Assembly (NCBI RefSeq): GCF_016462705.1
Contig: NZ_JAEMSS010000019.1
Coordinates: 1-37,313 of the forward strand
Direction: 5' to 3'
Source: Nocardioides sp.
Lineage (GTDB): Bacteria > Actinomycetota > Actinomycetes > Propionibacteriales > Nocardioidaceae
DNA: 37,313 bases
Shown here: one piece after another, positions 7,875 to 16,418 of the stretch
How positions within the stretch are numbered: position 1 is the first letter of the stretch
Layout: each line of letters begins with the position of its first letter
The notes under the pieces: model-generated
Database searches by the model: none
Told to the model about the DNA's origin: nothing
What the model saw: only the letters and a program-made list of their open reading frames with translations
Program-made: the position numbers and the translations under genes

Positions 7875-8887
7875 TGCTCGCCCGGGTCACGCGCCCCGAC
7901 GTGCTGCTCCCTCTGACCGCGGTCGGGCTCACCGCGATCGCGTTCGCGATGGTGCCGGTCTACACCGACACCACCCTCACCACGTTCGACGTCTACAACA
8001 CCCTCCAGATCTTCGCCCGCCTCGGCCTGGTCGCCCTCGCCCTGGGGATCACCATGATCGCCGGGGAGTTCGACCTGTCCGTGGTGGGGACCTACGCCCT
8101 GGGCGGGATGCTGACCGTCCAGGCCGGCCAGGAGAGCTGGGCCCACGGCGTGCTCGCCGCCGTCGGGGCGGGAGCGGCGATCGGGCTGGTGCAGGGCTGC
8201 GTGATCGCCGGGCTCCGGCTCCCGTCGATGCCGGTCACCCTCGCGACGTACATCGCCCTGCTGGGTCTCACCAGCGCCCTCTCCGGAGGGCTGACCAAGA
8301 CCTACTCGAACCCGGAGGTCACCTTGTGGGTCGACCAGGTGGTGCTGACCTACTTCTCCCCGCGCAGCCTGGTCACCCTCGGCCTGTTCGTCCTCGCGGC
8401 GGTGATCCTCGCCGGCACCCGCTGGGGGCGTGAGCTGCGGGCCATCGGTGGGGACCGGCGGGCCAGCCGGGTGGCCGGGGTGCGGGTCAACCGGCTGCTG
8501 GTCGGGACCTTCGTGGTCTCCGGCGCCCTGTCCGCGCTCGGCGGGTCGCTGCTCAGCTTCAGCCTCGGGTCCGCGAACCCCGACCCGGGTGTCCAGCCAC
8601 TCATCCTCGCGGCGGCGGCGGCCCTGCTGGGCGGGGTGTCCCTGGCCGGCGGCCGCGGCAGCCCGCTCGGCCTGCTCGGGGGGATCCTCGCCGTGGCCCT
8701 GCTCGCCGAGATCGCCACCGTCGCCGCCTTCCCCGGCTACGTCGCCCAGCTGTTCTACGCCGGGCTGCTCGGCGTCATCGTCATCGTCGACGCACCCGAC
8801 CTGCACCACACCGTGACCCGCCTCCGAGCCCGGCTCCGCCCACCGGGCGGCGGCGGGACCCGCCCCCTCAGCCAGGAGACGCCATGA
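7871..8887 (+). CDS. Ribose-type ABC transporter permease, second of two
   Basis: A 338-residue membrane protein of the same RbsC-like family as the gene before it. Landmarks are LVALALGITMIAGEFDLSVV, GTRWGRELRAIGGDRRASRV (the ATPase-coupling loop) and ALLGGVSLAGGRGSPLG. Two different permeases with one double ATPase indicate a heterodimeric transmembrane channel, which is found in some RbsC-type importers but not in the classical ribose system. Its stop overlaps the start of the SMP-30 gene by 4 bases, linking transport with metabolism. Confidence 0.92.
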   Translation: MMLARVTRPDVLLPLTAVGLTAIAFAMVPVYTDTTLTTFDVYNTLQIFARLGLVALALGITMIAGEFDLSVVGTYALGGMLTVQAGQESWAHGVLAAVGAGAAIGLVQGCVIAGLRLPSMPVTLATYIALLGLTSALSGGLTKTYSNPEVTLWVDQVVLTYFSPRSLVTLGLFVLAAVILAGTRWGRELRAIGGDRRASRVAGVRVNRLLVGTFVVSGALSALGGSLLSFSLGSANPDPGVQPLILAAAAALLGGVSLAGGRGSPLGLLGGILAVALLAEIATVAAFPGYVAQLFYAGLLGVIVIVDAPDLHHTVTRLRARLRPPGGGGTRPLSQETP

Positions 8888-9735
8888 CCGACCTGTCCCT
8901 GATCTTCGCCGACCTCCGCTTCCCGGAAGGAGCCCGGTGGCACGAGGACCGGCTCTGGTTCTCCGACATGCACACCGGGCAGGTCTTCAGGTCGAACCCC
9001 GCCGCGAGGACCCTCGAGGAGATCGCCGTCGTCGACGACCAGCCGTCCGGCCTGGGCTGGCTGCCCGACGGGTCCCTGCTGGTCAGCTGCATGCTGAGCC
9101 GCACGGTCCGCCGGCTGGGCGCGGACGGGAAGACGACCGTCTTCGCGGACGTGTCGGCGCTCACCGACGCTCCCGTCAACGACCTGGTCACGGACCGGCT
9201 CGGGCGCACCTTCCTCGGGGGGTTCGGCTACGACCTCTACGCGGACGCAGCGCAGAAGCCGGGGCCGATCTTCAGCATCGACCCGGACGGCACCCCGACC
9301 GTCGCGGAGGACGACATGGTCTTCCCGAACGGCTCGGTCATCCTTCCCGGCACCGCCACGCTGGTCGTCGCGGAGACCTGGGGGGCGCGCCTCACCGCCT
9401 TCGACATCACCGACGACGGCGCCCTGACCGGCAAGCGGGTCTGGGCGGAGCTTCCCAGCGGCTCGACCCCGGACGGCATCTGCGTCGACACGGCGGGCGC
9501 GGTCTGGGTCTCCTCCATCACCACCTCGCAGTTCATGCGGGTCGAGGCCGGCGGCCGGGTCACGCGGGTGATCACCGTGGAGGGACGCTGCGCCACGGAC
9601 TGCGTCCTGGGCGGACCCCAAGGCACCACGTTGTTCCTCCTCACCTCGAACAGCTGGCAGCCGTCCGAGACCACCGCGCGGGCCGGACGGATCGAGGCCG
9701 TCGAGGTCGACGTCCCGGGCCCCGGGCCCGCATGA
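8884..9735 (+). CDS. SMP-30/gluconolactonase/LRE family protein
   Basis: A 283-residue six-bladed beta-propeller of the SMP-30/gluconolactonase family (SGL domain). The opening FPEGARWHEDRLWFSDMHTG holds the conserved metal-ligand Glu (PEGARW). Further propeller landmarks are GLGWLPDGSLLVS, NDLVTDRLGRTFLG (conserved Asn-Asp ligand) and GSTPDGICVDTAGAVWVSS (conserved Asp). Members hydrolyse lactones with Ca, Zn or Mn. In this operon it would open an intramolecular ester of the imported compound or of an early intermediate. It overlaps both neighbours by 4 bases. The exact lactone is unknown. Confidence 0.9.
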   Translation: MTDLSLIFADLRFPEGARWHEDRLWFSDMHTGQVFRSNPAARTLEEIAVVDDQPSGLGWLPDGSLLVSCMLSRTVRRLGADGKTTVFADVSALTDAPVNDLVTDRLGRTFLGGFGYDLYADAAQKPGPIFSIDPDGTPTVAEDDMVFPNGSVILPGTATLVVAETWGARLTAFDITDDGALTGKRVWAELPSGSTPDGICVDTAGAVWVSSITTSQFMRVEAGGRVTRVITVEGRCATDCVLGGPQGTTLFLLTSNSWQPSETTARAGRIEAVEVDVPGPGPA

Positions 9736-11366
9736 CGATGCGCGGCCTCATGCAGGACCGTCCCCTCACGGTCCCCACCCTGCTGTCCCGCGCCGAGACG
9801 TCGTTCGGGCACAAGCGCGTGATCACCGGAGGGACGTCCGACACCGTGGCCACCTGGGCGGACGTGGCGCCTCGGGTCCGGCGCCTCGCCCACGCCCTGG
9901 ACGCGCTGGGCGTGCCGCCGGGAGCCTGCGTGGGGACGTTCGCGTGGAACAGCCAGCGCCACGTCGAGCTCTACCTCGGCATCCCCAGCTCCGGCCGGGT
10001 CCTGCACACGGTCAACCACCGGCTGCACGGCGAGCAGATCACCTTCATCGTCAACGACGCCGCCGACGAGGTCCTCTTCGTCGACCGGACCATCCTGCCG
10101 GTGGTGTGGCCGCTCGTCGCGTCGTTCGGGTCGGTCCGCCACGTCGTCGTGATGGACGACGGTGGAGACATGCCGATCCCGGACGACCCGCGGATCCTCG
10201 ACTACGAGGAGCTGCTCGGCGACCAGACCGACCGGCCGATCGCGACAGACGTCCGCGACGAGAACACAGCAGCCTCGCTGTGCTACACCTCCGGCACGAC
10301 CGGCAACCCCAAGGGGGTCCTGTACAGCCACCGGTCGGTCGTGCTCCACAGCCTGCTGCTCCTCGGCGCCGACGTCTTCGCCTTGAGCGAGCAGGACGTC
10401 GTGGCGCCGATCGTCCCGATGTTCCACGTCAACGCGTGGGGCCTGCCGTACGCCGCCATGCAGTGCGGCGCGGACCTGGTGCTGCCCGGGCCAGCCACCT
10501 CGGCCGAGGAGCTGGTGTCCCTGCTGGCGCGGCACCGGGTGACGTTCACCGCCGCGGTCGCCACGGTGTGGCGCGACATGGTGCCCTCGCTGCGGGGTCA
10601 CGACCTGAGCAGCATGCGGCACATCGCCTGCGGTGGGGGAGCGGTCGACGACGCCCTCTCGCGGCGCTACGAGGAGGCGATCGGCATCCCGCTGACCAAC
10701 GCCTGGGGCATGACCGAGACCAGCCCGGTCGTGACGACCTCGCGGCTGGGGACGCAGCACCGGGACCTCGCCGGCGAGGCCCGGCGGCTCCTGCTCGGCA
10801 GCCCGGGCCCGGCCGTGCCGCTGACCGAGATCCGGGTCGTGTCCGACGACGGGGCCGAGCAGCCCCGCGACGGCACGAGCCCGGGGGAGCTCCAGGTGGC
10901 CGGCGCGACCATCGCCAGCGGCTACTTCGGCGCCGACCCTGGCACGGACAGCTTCACCGCCGACGGCTGGCTGCGGACCGGCGACGTCGCCACCATCGAC
11001 CAGTGGGGCTACCTGCGGATCGTCGACCGGACCAAGGACCTGGTGAAGTCCGGCGGGGAGTGGATCTCGTCGGTGCAGCTGGAGAACGCGATCATGGCCG
11101 ACCCGCGGGTCAAGGAGGCGGCCGTCATCGGCATCGTGGACCCGCGCTGGGGCGAGCGCCCCGTGGCGTGCGTCGTCCCCACCGCTGGAGCCACCCTCAC
11201 CCCGGAGGACGTCCGCGAGCATCTCCGGGACCGGGTCGCGTCGTGGTGGATCCCCGAGCGGATCGAGCTGATGAGCGAGATCCCCAAGACCGCCACCGGG
11301 AAGTGGTCGAAACAGGCACTGCGCCAGCAGTTCGTCGGTGCCCAGCCAGAACCGTCGAGAGAATGA
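9732..11366 (+). CDS. Fatty-acyl-CoA ligase-like adenylate-forming enzyme
   Basis: A 544-residue member of the AMP-binding (ANL) superfamily, close in layout to medium- and long-chain fatty-acyl-CoA synthetases. The P-loop YTSGTTGNPKG lies at residues 185-195. WGMTETSP is the A5 motif, GWLRTGDVATIDQWGYLRIVDRTKD is A7/A8, and PKTATGKWSK carries the catalytic Lys of A10. It would activate a carboxylic acid as its CoA thioester via an acyl-adenylate. Co-transcription with an importer and a lactonase-like enzyme suggests that the carboxylate made by lactone opening is its substrate. The start overlaps the SMP-30 stop (ATGA). Confidence 0.92.
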   Translation: MTMRGLMQDRPLTVPTLLSRAETSFGHKRVITGGTSDTVATWADVAPRVRRLAHALDALGVPPGACVGTFAWNSQRHVELYLGIPSSGRVLHTVNHRLHGEQITFIVNDAADEVLFVDRTILPVVWPLVASFGSVRHVVVMDDGGDMPIPDDPRILDYEELLGDQTDRPIATDVRDENTAASLCYTSGTTGNPKGVLYSHRSVVLHSLLLLGADVFALSEQDVVAPIVPMFHVNAWGLPYAAMQCGADLVLPGPATSAEELVSLLARHRVTFTAAVATVWRDMVPSLRGHDLSSMRHIACGGGAVDDALSRRYEEAIGIPLTNAWGMTETSPVVTTSRLGTQHRDLAGEARRLLLGSPGPAVPLTEIRVVSDDGAEQPRDGTSPGELQVAGATIASGYFGADPGTDSFTADGWLRTGDVATIDQWGYLRIVDRTKDLVKSGGEWISSVQLENAIMADPRVKEAAVIGIVDPRWGERPVACVVPTAGATLTPEDVREHLRDRVASWWIPERIELMSEIPKTATGKWSKQALRQQFVGAQPEPSRE

Positions 11367-11385
11367 CAACCATCGAGGAGCAGCC

Positions 11386-11928
11386 ATGCCCGCCCAGCCC
11401 CGCCTGATCGTCACCGGTCACACGCCCGAGGGTGACGCCGTCTTCGTGGAGGACCGGCTCCCCGAGGCCGTCAACGTGCAGGCGCTGCCCGGCGCCGACT
11501 TCTTCCTGCTGTGGGGTACGCCGGACGGAGGCGCGAGGGTCGGTGAGCAGGCCCCCGAGCCCGTGCTCCGTCCGTACTTCCCCGGGGTCGGCGGCAGTCG
11601 GGCGCTCTTCCTCCGCTGGGCCCCGCACTCGTCCGAACCCCAGCCCGCGGTTGACCCTGAGGTCGTGGCCCGTGAGGTCGACGAGAAGCTGCCCGGGCTC
11701 CTGGACCCGTTCGAGGACGACGGCGACGGGATGCACACGACCGACACCGTCGACTACGCCATCTGCCTGGAGGGGGAGCTCTGCCTGGAGCTCGACAACG
11801 GGGCGGAGGTGACGCTCACCCCGGGCACCTGTGTCGTCCAGCTCGGCACCCGCCATGCCTGGAAGAACCGCAGCGACCAGCCCGCCCTGATGTGCTACGT
11901 GCAGATCGGGGCTGTGCGGGTCGGATAG
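11386..11928 (+). CDS. Cupin domain protein
   Basis: A 180-residue protein with a single C-terminal cupin barrel. The core runs from about residue 107 ([18 protein letters not shown]) to about 165 ([20 protein letters not shown]). The His in GMHTTD and the His in GTRHAW are plausible metal ligands, but the usual HxH pair of motif 1 is reduced to one His. The N-terminal 90 residues are not recognisable as a second barrel. The ATG at 11386 has GAGGAG 6 nt upstream. Placement at the end of the catabolic operon suggests an isomerase, hydrolase or dioxygenase-like step, or ligand sensing. Its TAG stop is also the first half of the nhaA -10 element. Confidence 0.85.
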   Translation: MPAQPRLIVTGHTPEGDAVFVEDRLPEAVNVQALPGADFFLLWGTPDGGARVGEQAPEPVLRPYFPGVGGSRALFLRWAPHSSEPQPAVDPEVVAREVDEKLPGLLDPFEDDGDGMHTTDTVDYAICLEGELCLELDNGAEVTLTPGTCVVQLGTRHAWKNRSDQPALMCYVQIGAVRVG

Positions 11929-11931
11929 CCT
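11926..11931 (+). promoter_or_regulatory. -10 element of nhaA overlapping the cupin stop codon
   Basis: TAGCCT fits TANNNT, and its first three bases are the cupin stop codon. The conserved RNA leader block starts 8 nt after the hexamer, the same distance as at the ArsB/NhaD-type gene. That supports transcript initiation at the first G of the block. Confidence 0.55.
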
Positions 11932-11938
11932 GGACGCT

Positions 11939-11992
11939 GGTGCGCCGGGAAGTCGGGTCGGCTCCATGCCGTCGACCCCAGGGAGTACCCCC
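11939..11992 (+). ncRNA. Candidate cis-regulatory RNA leader of nhaA
   Basis: The leader starts GGTGCGCCGGGAAGTC and continues GGGTCGGC. Within it GGTCG (11956-11960) can pair with CGACC (11973-11977), forming a hairpin. GCCG and CGGC at the two ends of the block can pair as an alternative. The ribosome-binding GGGAG (11981-11985) lies just after the hairpin and can itself pair with the following CCC. The first 24 nt match the leader of the ArsB/NhaD-type gene at 17695 with 22 identities. Cation-transporter genes are known targets of Na+ and Li+ riboswitches, but membership in a named class could not be established from the sequence alone. Confidence 0.6.
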
Positions 11993-13288
11993 GTGCCACA
12001 GCAAGACCCGCAGCGTTCACGCCTGTTCTCACGCGGCACCTTCCCGGAGGCGTCCCGGGTGGCGGAGATCTTCCGCGCCGAGACCACCGGCGGGCTGCTG
12101 CTGATCATCGCGGCCGCGATCGCACTCGTGTGGGCCAACAGCCCCGGCTCCGACGCCTACTTCGACCTCCGCGACGTCGTCGTGGGGCCGGAGGCCCTCC
12201 ACCTCGACCTGAGCCTGGGCGTCTGGGCGGCCGACGGCCTGCTGGCCGTCTTCTTCTTCGTGGCGGGCCTGGAGCTGAAGCGGGAGTTCGTCTCCGGCGA
12301 CCTGCGCGACCCGCGCCGGGCCGCACTCCCGGTCGCCGCCGCCGTGGGCGGGATGGTCGTGCCTGCGGCGTTCTACGTCGCGATCGCGTCTCTGGGTGAT
12401 GGCTCGCTGCGCGGCTGGGCCATCCCCACCGCGACCGACATCGCCTTCGCCCTGGCGATCCTGGCCGTCATCAGCACCCACCTCCCGGTCGCGCTGCGCA
12501 CCTTCCTGCTCACGTTGGCGGTCGTGGACGACCTGCTCGCCATCACCGTGATCGCCGTCTTCTACACCGACTCGCTGGACCTGGCGTTCCTGGGGCTGGC
12601 CGCCCTCCCGCTGCTGGCGTTCGGGCTGCTGGTCCAGCGGAGGGTGTTCTCGCCCCTGCTCCTGCTGCCGCTCGCGGCGGCCACCTGGACACTGGTGCAC
12701 GAGTCGGGGGTGCACGCCACGGTCGCCGGCGTGCTGCTCGCCTTCTGTGTGCCCGTGCGGACCCGCGACGGGGACGAGGGTCCCGGGCCCGCGGAGGCGG
12801 TGGAGCACCGGCTGCGACCCGTCTCCGCGGCGTTCGCGGTGCCGGTCTTCGCGTTCTTCGCGTCGGGTGTCGCGATCGGAGGGATCGACGGTCTCCGCGA
12901 GGCGCTGTCGGACCCGGTGGCGCTCGGTGTGGTCGCGGGCCTGGTCGTGGGCAAGACCATCGGGGTCGCGGGCTCCACCTGGCTCCTGCACACCTTCACC
13001 CACGCCGACCTGGACGACGACCTCTCCTGGGTGGACGTGATCGGGCTGTCGATGCTGGCGGGGGTCGGCTTCACCGTCTCCTTGCTGATCGGTGAGCTCG
13101 CCTTCGAGCGCTCGGCCGCGCACGACCACGTGGTGGTCGCGGTCCTGGTGGGCTCCGTGCTGGCAGGGTCGATGGCGGCGGTCGTGCTGCGCGCCCGCAA
13201 CCGGACCTACCGCCGGATCTGCGAGGAGGAGGAGCGAGATGACGACCGGGACGGGATACCGGACATCTACGTGACCGGTGAGGGCTGA
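11993..13288 (+). CDS. nhaA: Na+/H+ antiporter NhaA
   Basis: A 431-residue (from GTG 11993) inner-membrane Na+/H+ antiporter. Family landmarks are [22 protein letters not shown] (first segment), [33 protein letters not shown] with the conserved Asp, and AVVDDLLAI with the Asp-Asp pair that binds Na+ or H+. About 12 membrane segments are expected. The C terminus is a charged tail rich in Glu and Asp. An in-frame ATG at 11966 is possible, but it lies in the loop of the conserved leader hairpin and lacks a ribosome site. GTG 11993 has GGGAG 7 nt upstream, so it is preferred. It is probably controlled by the RNA leader. Confidence 0.95.
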   Translation: MPQQDPQRSRLFSRGTFPEASRVAEIFRAETTGGLLLIIAAAIALVWANSPGSDAYFDLRDVVVGPEALHLDLSLGVWAADGLLAVFFFVAGLELKREFVSGDLRDPRRAALPVAAAVGGMVVPAAFYVAIASLGDGSLRGWAIPTATDIAFALAILAVISTHLPVALRTFLLTLAVVDDLLAITVIAVFYTDSLDLAFLGLAALPLLAFGLLVQRRVFSPLLLLPLAAATWTLVHESGVHATVAGVLLAFCVPVRTRDGDEGPGPAEAVEHRLRPVSAAFAVPVFAFFASGVAIGGIDGLREALSDPVALGVVAGLVVGKTIGVAGSTWLLHTFTHADLDDDLSWVDVIGLSMLAGVGFTVSLLIGELAFERSAAHDHVVVAVLVGSVLAGSMAAVVLRARNRTYRRICEEEERDDDRDGIPDIYVTGEG

Positions 13289-13304
13289 GCAGCCCGTCCT
13301 TCGC

Positions 13305-13310
13305 TAGGGT
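13305..13310 (+). promoter_or_regulatory. -10 element of the holin-X-like gene
   Basis: TAGGGT between nhaA and the next gene fits TANNNT and would give a leader of about 30 nt. AGAGG lies 7-11 nt before the GTG at 13347. Confidence 0.4.
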
Positions 13311-13346
13311 CGTGGTGAGCGTCGTTCCGTCTCTGAGAGGTTTCCC

Positions 13347-13751
13347 GTGAGCAGCCAGCAGGTCCGGCCGAGTTCGGACGACCCGACCATCGGTCGGCTC
13401 GTCGCCGACGCGAGCCGCGACATCTCCTCGCTCATCACCAAGGAGATCGAGCTCGCCAAGACCGAGCTCAAGGTCAGCGTCACGGCCGGCGGGATCGGGA
13501 TCGCCTTCTTCGCCGGCGCCGCGTTCATCGCCCTGCTCGGCGTGATCATGCTGTCGGTCGCGATCGCCTACTTCATCCACTGGGCCGGCCTGGGCCTGCA
13601 CTGGTCGTTCCTGATCGTGTTCGGCTTCTACATCCTGCTCGCCGGCCTGCTGGGCTTCCTCGGGGTCCGCAAGGTCAAGCAGGTGAAGGCCCCGGAGAAG
13701 GCGATCGCGCAGGGCAAGGAGATCCCCAAGGCCCTGCGCGGCCAGAGCTGA
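13347..13751 (+). CDS. Putative actinobacterial holin-X / phage-holin-family membrane protein
   Basis: A 134-residue protein with a hydrophilic N terminus carrying an amphipathic helix (LVADASRDISSLITKEIELAKTELK, typical of this family) and two membrane segments at about residues 48-75 and 82-108, followed by a basic tail. It matches the Holin-X family (PF07332 type), widespread in actinobacterial chromosomes outside prophages, so the holin name should not be read as proof of lysis activity. A similar small membrane protein lies near marP in mycobacteria. It converges on the marP operon, with the 46-bp tandem repeat in between. Confidence 0.85.
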   Translation: MSSQQVRPSSDDPTIGRLVADASRDISSLITKEIELAKTELKVSVTAGGIGIAFFAGAAFIALLGVIMLSVAIAYFIHWAGLGLHWSFLIVFGFYILLAGLLGFLGVRKVKQVKAPEKAIAQGKEIPKALRGQS

Positions 13752-13753
13752 CC

Positions 13754-13799
13754 CCGAGTCGGCGTTACTGACGTGCAGTAGCGCCGAGTCGCCGACGTG
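13754..13799. repeat. 46-bp direct repeat, copy 1, with an 11-bp stem
   Basis: The unit begins CCGAGTCGGCG and ends GAGTCGCCGACGTG. Inside it CGGCGTTACTG and CAGTAGCGCCG pair over 11 positions (one G-T wobble) around the loop ACGTG. The copy at 13817 is identical over 46 bases with a period of 63. Each copy could act as a bidirectional terminator between the convergent holin-X-like and marP genes. Confidence 0.85.
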
Positions 13800-13816
13800 C
13801 GCGGGCGGGCGCGCTG

Positions 13817-13862
13817 CCGAGTCGGCGTTACTGACGTGCAGTAGCGCCGAGTCGCCGACGTG
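13817..13862. repeat. 46-bp direct repeat, copy 2
   Basis: Identical to 13754-13799 over its full 46 bases. The 17-base spacer between copies is GC only except for one T. It ends 10 bases before the marP stop codon. Confidence 0.85.
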
Positions 13863-13871
13863 TCGAGACGG

Positions 13872-15056
13872 TCAGCCTGCACAGTCGCCTGTGGAGACCT
13901 CGTCCTGGTTGGTCACACCCAGCGCGGCCGCCTGGGCGACCGCCGCTGCGGTCAGTGCGTAGCCGGTGTCGTCGTCGGTCACCGACGCGGCGAAGACCAC
14001 GCCCACGGCCTCGCCGGACGAGCTGACGATGGGCCCGCCGGAGTTGCCCGGACGGACCAGTCCGCGCAGGGAGTAGACCTCGCGGATGACCTTGCCGTCG
14101 CCGTAGATGTCGGGTGAGCTCAGCCGCTGCTGGTCCCGGATCCGGCCCGCCCGGACGTCGAACGGCCCGTCCTCGGGGTAGCCCAGGATCGCGATGGAGT
14201 CGCGGGACCTGGCCGGCGCCTCCGGGTCGTTGAACGGCAGCAGGGCGATCGACCCGCTGTCGAACTCGAGGACCGCGATGTCGAGCTCGGGGTCGTACTC
14301 GACGACCGTTGCCGGAACGGTGTCGTCGCCGACCACGACCTCCGGGTCGTCCACCCCGGCCACGACGTGCGCGTTGGTCATCAGCCGGTCCTCGGAGTAG
14401 ACGAAGCCGGTGCCCTCGACGCCGCGCCCGCAGTCGTTCGTGCCGCGGATCTTGAGCACGGACTCCCCGGCGCGGACCACGTCCGGGTCGCGCTTCATCC
14501 GTGCATCCCCGGGGCTGACCTCGACGATCCGCTCGGGTGAGAACGGCTCGAGGTAGCGGGGGAAGAACGTCGTGCCGACGACGTCGTTGAAGGCGTCGAG
14601 GAACTGCCCGGCCGCGGCCGGCATGACCTCGTTGACCTTCGCCAGCACGGTGGAGCCGCGCACCGACCCGGTGATCCCGTCGATCCGGGACCCGGAGATG
14701 GCCACGCCGAGCGCCCAGGCGACGACGAGCACGGCCGCCGCGCTGAGCGCGGCACCCCCGACCGCGTCGACGGCACGGGCGGGCTGCCAGGTGATCCGGT
14801 CCCGGATCCGGGCGCCGACGTACTGGAGGAGCCCCTGGCCCAGCGAGGCCGCCAGGATCACGATGAACAGGGCGCCGAGGGAGACCAGCAGTGACGGGTC
14901 CGCGTCACCCAGGGCGATCGGCGCCAGCCAGACGCCGAGGAGGCCGCCGAGGAGGAGGCCGGAGGTCGCGAACGCCCCGGTGACGAACCCCTGCCAGTAG
15001 CCGGACAGCGCGTAGGCCAGGACCACGGCCACGAGGATCCAGTCGAGGACGTTCAC
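13872..15056 (-). CDS. marP: MarP-like membrane-anchored serine protease
   Basis: A 394-residue protein matching M. tuberculosis MarP (Rv3671c) in layout. A CvpA-like N-terminal part has about four membrane helices (residues 5-125), followed by a trypsin-like (S1C) protease domain on the outer side. The triad is visible as His230 (TNAHVV), Asp259 (LDIAVL) and Ser339 (GNSGGP). Cys209 and Cys392 sit where MarP has its redox-sensitive disulfide. In mycobacteria MarP supports acid and oxidative stress resistance. GTG start at 15056, 7 bases after the Nudix stop, as last gene of the leftward nth-tlpA-nudix-marP operon. The adjacent thioredoxin-like lipoprotein could act on its disulfide (inference). 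Confidence 0.93.
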   Translation of the reverse strand: MNVLDWILVAVVLAYALSGYWQGFVTGAFATSGLLLGGLLGVWLAPIALGDADPSLLVSLGALFIVILAASLGQGLLQYVGARIRDRITWQPARAVDAVGGAALSAAAVLVVAWALGVAISGSRIDGITGSVRGSTVLAKVNEVMPAAAGQFLDAFNDVVGTTFFPRYLEPFSPERIVEVSPGDARMKRDPDVVRAGESVLKIRGTNDCGRGVEGTGFVYSEDRLMTNAHVVAGVDDPEVVVGDDTVPATVVEYDPELDIAVLEFDSGSIALLPFNDPEAPARSRDSIAILGYPEDGPFDVRAGRIRDQQRLSSPDIYGDGKVIREVYSLRGLVRPGNSGGPIVSSSGEAVGVVFAASVTDDDTGYALTAAAVAQAAALGVTNQDEVSTGDCAG

Positions 15057-15063
15057 CGCGGGC

Positions 15064-15801
15064 TCACGGACGCCGCCGCAGGAAGTCGGTGTTGGGCTTC
15101 GGGAGGTCGTCGAGGTCCTCGGGGCTCAGCACGCGCCGGCCGACCAGCATGTAGTCGGGCAGCTCCTGGACGGGGGCGTCTGGGAGGTCCTCGATCCAGC
15201 CGAGGTACTCGAACAGCCGGGCGATCACCCCGGCGGTGAACCCCCAGCAGATGACGTCGTGGTCGTCGCCGATGAGGAAGCCCGGGCTGGTCCAGCCGGG
15301 CACCGGACCCTGGACGACGATCCGGTGAGCCGGGTCGCGCAGCTCGGTGAGAGGGACCCGGTAGACCGCGTGCACCTCGTCGGGCGAGACCACGCTCACG
15401 TGGCTGGACTCCCGCCACCAGCCGAGCACCGGGATGACCGAGAACCCGCTCGGCGGCAGCCACAGCGGGGGGAGCTCGGCGAAGACGTCGACCCCGTAAG
15501 GGTCCAGTCCGGTCTCCTCGAGCGCCTCCCGCAGCGCGGTCTGCTCGGGCGTCTCCCCGGGGTCGATGGCTCCCCCGGGGAAGGACACCTGCCCGGGGTG
15601 GGAGCGCATCGTGTGGCTGCGCTCGGTGAGGAGCAGGTCCGGCCCGTGGTCGGGGTGCTCGCCGAACAGCATGAGCACCGCCGACTCGCGGGTCTCCTCG
15701 TCCTCCGGCGGCATGAAGCGGGTGAGGTCGTGGACGGTGATCGACCGGGCGGCGTCCTCGACGGGGCGCAGCCAGTCCGGCAGGCCCGGGTGCCGGGTCA
15801 C
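15064..15801 (-). CDS. Nudix hydrolase, probable coenzyme A pyrophosphatase
   Basis: A 245-residue Nudix protein. The Nudix box GGAIDPGETPEQTALREALEETGL contains the full GX5EX7REUXEEXGU pattern. The preceding segment SHPGQVSFPGG is typical of CoA pyrophosphatases (UPF0035, NudL/PCD1 type), which cleave CoA to 4'-phosphopantetheine and 3',5'-ADP. It corresponds by position to Rv3672c. The start overlaps the stop of the thioredoxin-like gene by 4 bases, and marP follows after 7 bases. Confidence 0.9.
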   Translation of the reverse strand: MTRHPGLPDWLRPVEDAARSITVHDLTRFMPPEDEETRESAVLMLFGEHPDHGPDLLLTERSHTMRSHPGQVSFPGGAIDPGETPEQTALREALEETGLDPYGVDVFAELPPLWLPPSGFSVIPVLGWWRESSHVSVVSPDEVHAVYRVPLTELRDPAHRIVVQGPVPGWTSPGFLIGDDHDVICWGFTAGVIARLFEYLGWIEDLPDAPVQELPDYMLVGRRVLSPEDLDDLPKPNTDFLRRRP

Positions 15802-16418
15802 AGGCTCACCCCGAGGTGCTCCTCGACCAGGCCGTGCAGCTCGTCGCCGGACTCCACGGCGCCGAACTTCTCGTAGGTGATCTCCCCGGTCTCGTCGACG
15901 AAGGCGAGGTAGGGATAGCCCCGCACCCGGGCGAAGGTGTCGGTGTCCTGGAGGTCGCCGCCGGGGTCGGCGAGCTGGGGGTAGGTGACGCCGCGGTCGC
16001 GCAGCTGTTCGAGCGCGGTCCCGGGGAACACGTCGGTGGAGTCGATGCCGAGCACGGGCACCCGATCGCCGTAGGTCTCGTGGAAGGCCTGCAGGATCGG
16101 CATCTCCTTCTCACAGGCCGTGCACGCGGACTGCCAGATGTTGATGACCATCGGTCCGCGGAGCGAGGAGAGGTCGACGGCGGGACCTCCCCCGAGGCAC
16201 GCCACCCGCACGGCGGGCAGCGCGCCGCCGCCCGGGCCGGGCGCGCAGTCCTCGATGCCGGCCTCGGCCTTGAGGTCGCGCAGCTCCGGCGTGTCGACCT
16301 CGACCGACGAAGCCGGCGGCCCGCCGTCGTACGTCAGGACGTCGGCCTTGCCGTCGTCCCCGGAGCAGCCCGAGAGCACCACCACAGCAGCCACGAGGGC
16401 GACCAGGGCGCGGCTCAT
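15798..16418 (-). CDS. TlpA/ResA-like thioredoxin-fold lipoprotein
   Basis: A 206-residue secreted redox protein. A signal peptide ends in the lipobox VVLSGC with Cys18 as the predicted lipidation site. The thioredoxin domain starts around [27 protein letters not shown]. The active site is Cys99-Thr-Ala-Cys102, and Trp of the usual WCxxC is replaced by Ala at the position before the first Cys. [19 protein letters not shown] holds the cis-Pro loop. It corresponds by position to Rv3673c. The start at 16418 makes an ATGA overlap with the nth stop, so it was chosen over an upstream in-frame start inside nth. It probably acts on extracytoplasmic disulfides. Confidence 0.9.
   Translation of the reverse strand: MSRALVALVAAVVVLSGCSGDDGKADVLTYDGGPPASSVEVDTPELRDLKAEAGIEDCAPGPGGGALPAVRVACLGGGPAVDLSSLRGPMVINIWQSACTACEKEMPILQAFHETYGDRVPVLGIDSTDVFPGTALEQLRDRGVTYPQLADPGGDLQDTDTFARVRGYPYLAFVDETGEITYEKFGAVESGDELHGLVEEHLGVSL

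Noticed and set aside
11966..11992. ATG at 11966 as start of NhaA
   Set aside because: It lies in the loop of the conserved leader hairpin and has no ribosome site, while GTG 11993 has GGGAG at good spacing.
11939..11992. Cobalamin riboswitch
   Set aside because: GCCGGGAAG is reminiscent of part of the B12 box, but the leader is only about 54 nt and lacks the rest of that large structure.
13347..13751. Prophage remnant because of the holin-like gene
   Set aside because: This family is a normal chromosomal gene in Actinobacteria, and no other phage gene is nearby.
13754..13862. CRISPR array
   Set aside because: Only two repeats with one 17-base spacer are present and no cas genes are nearby.
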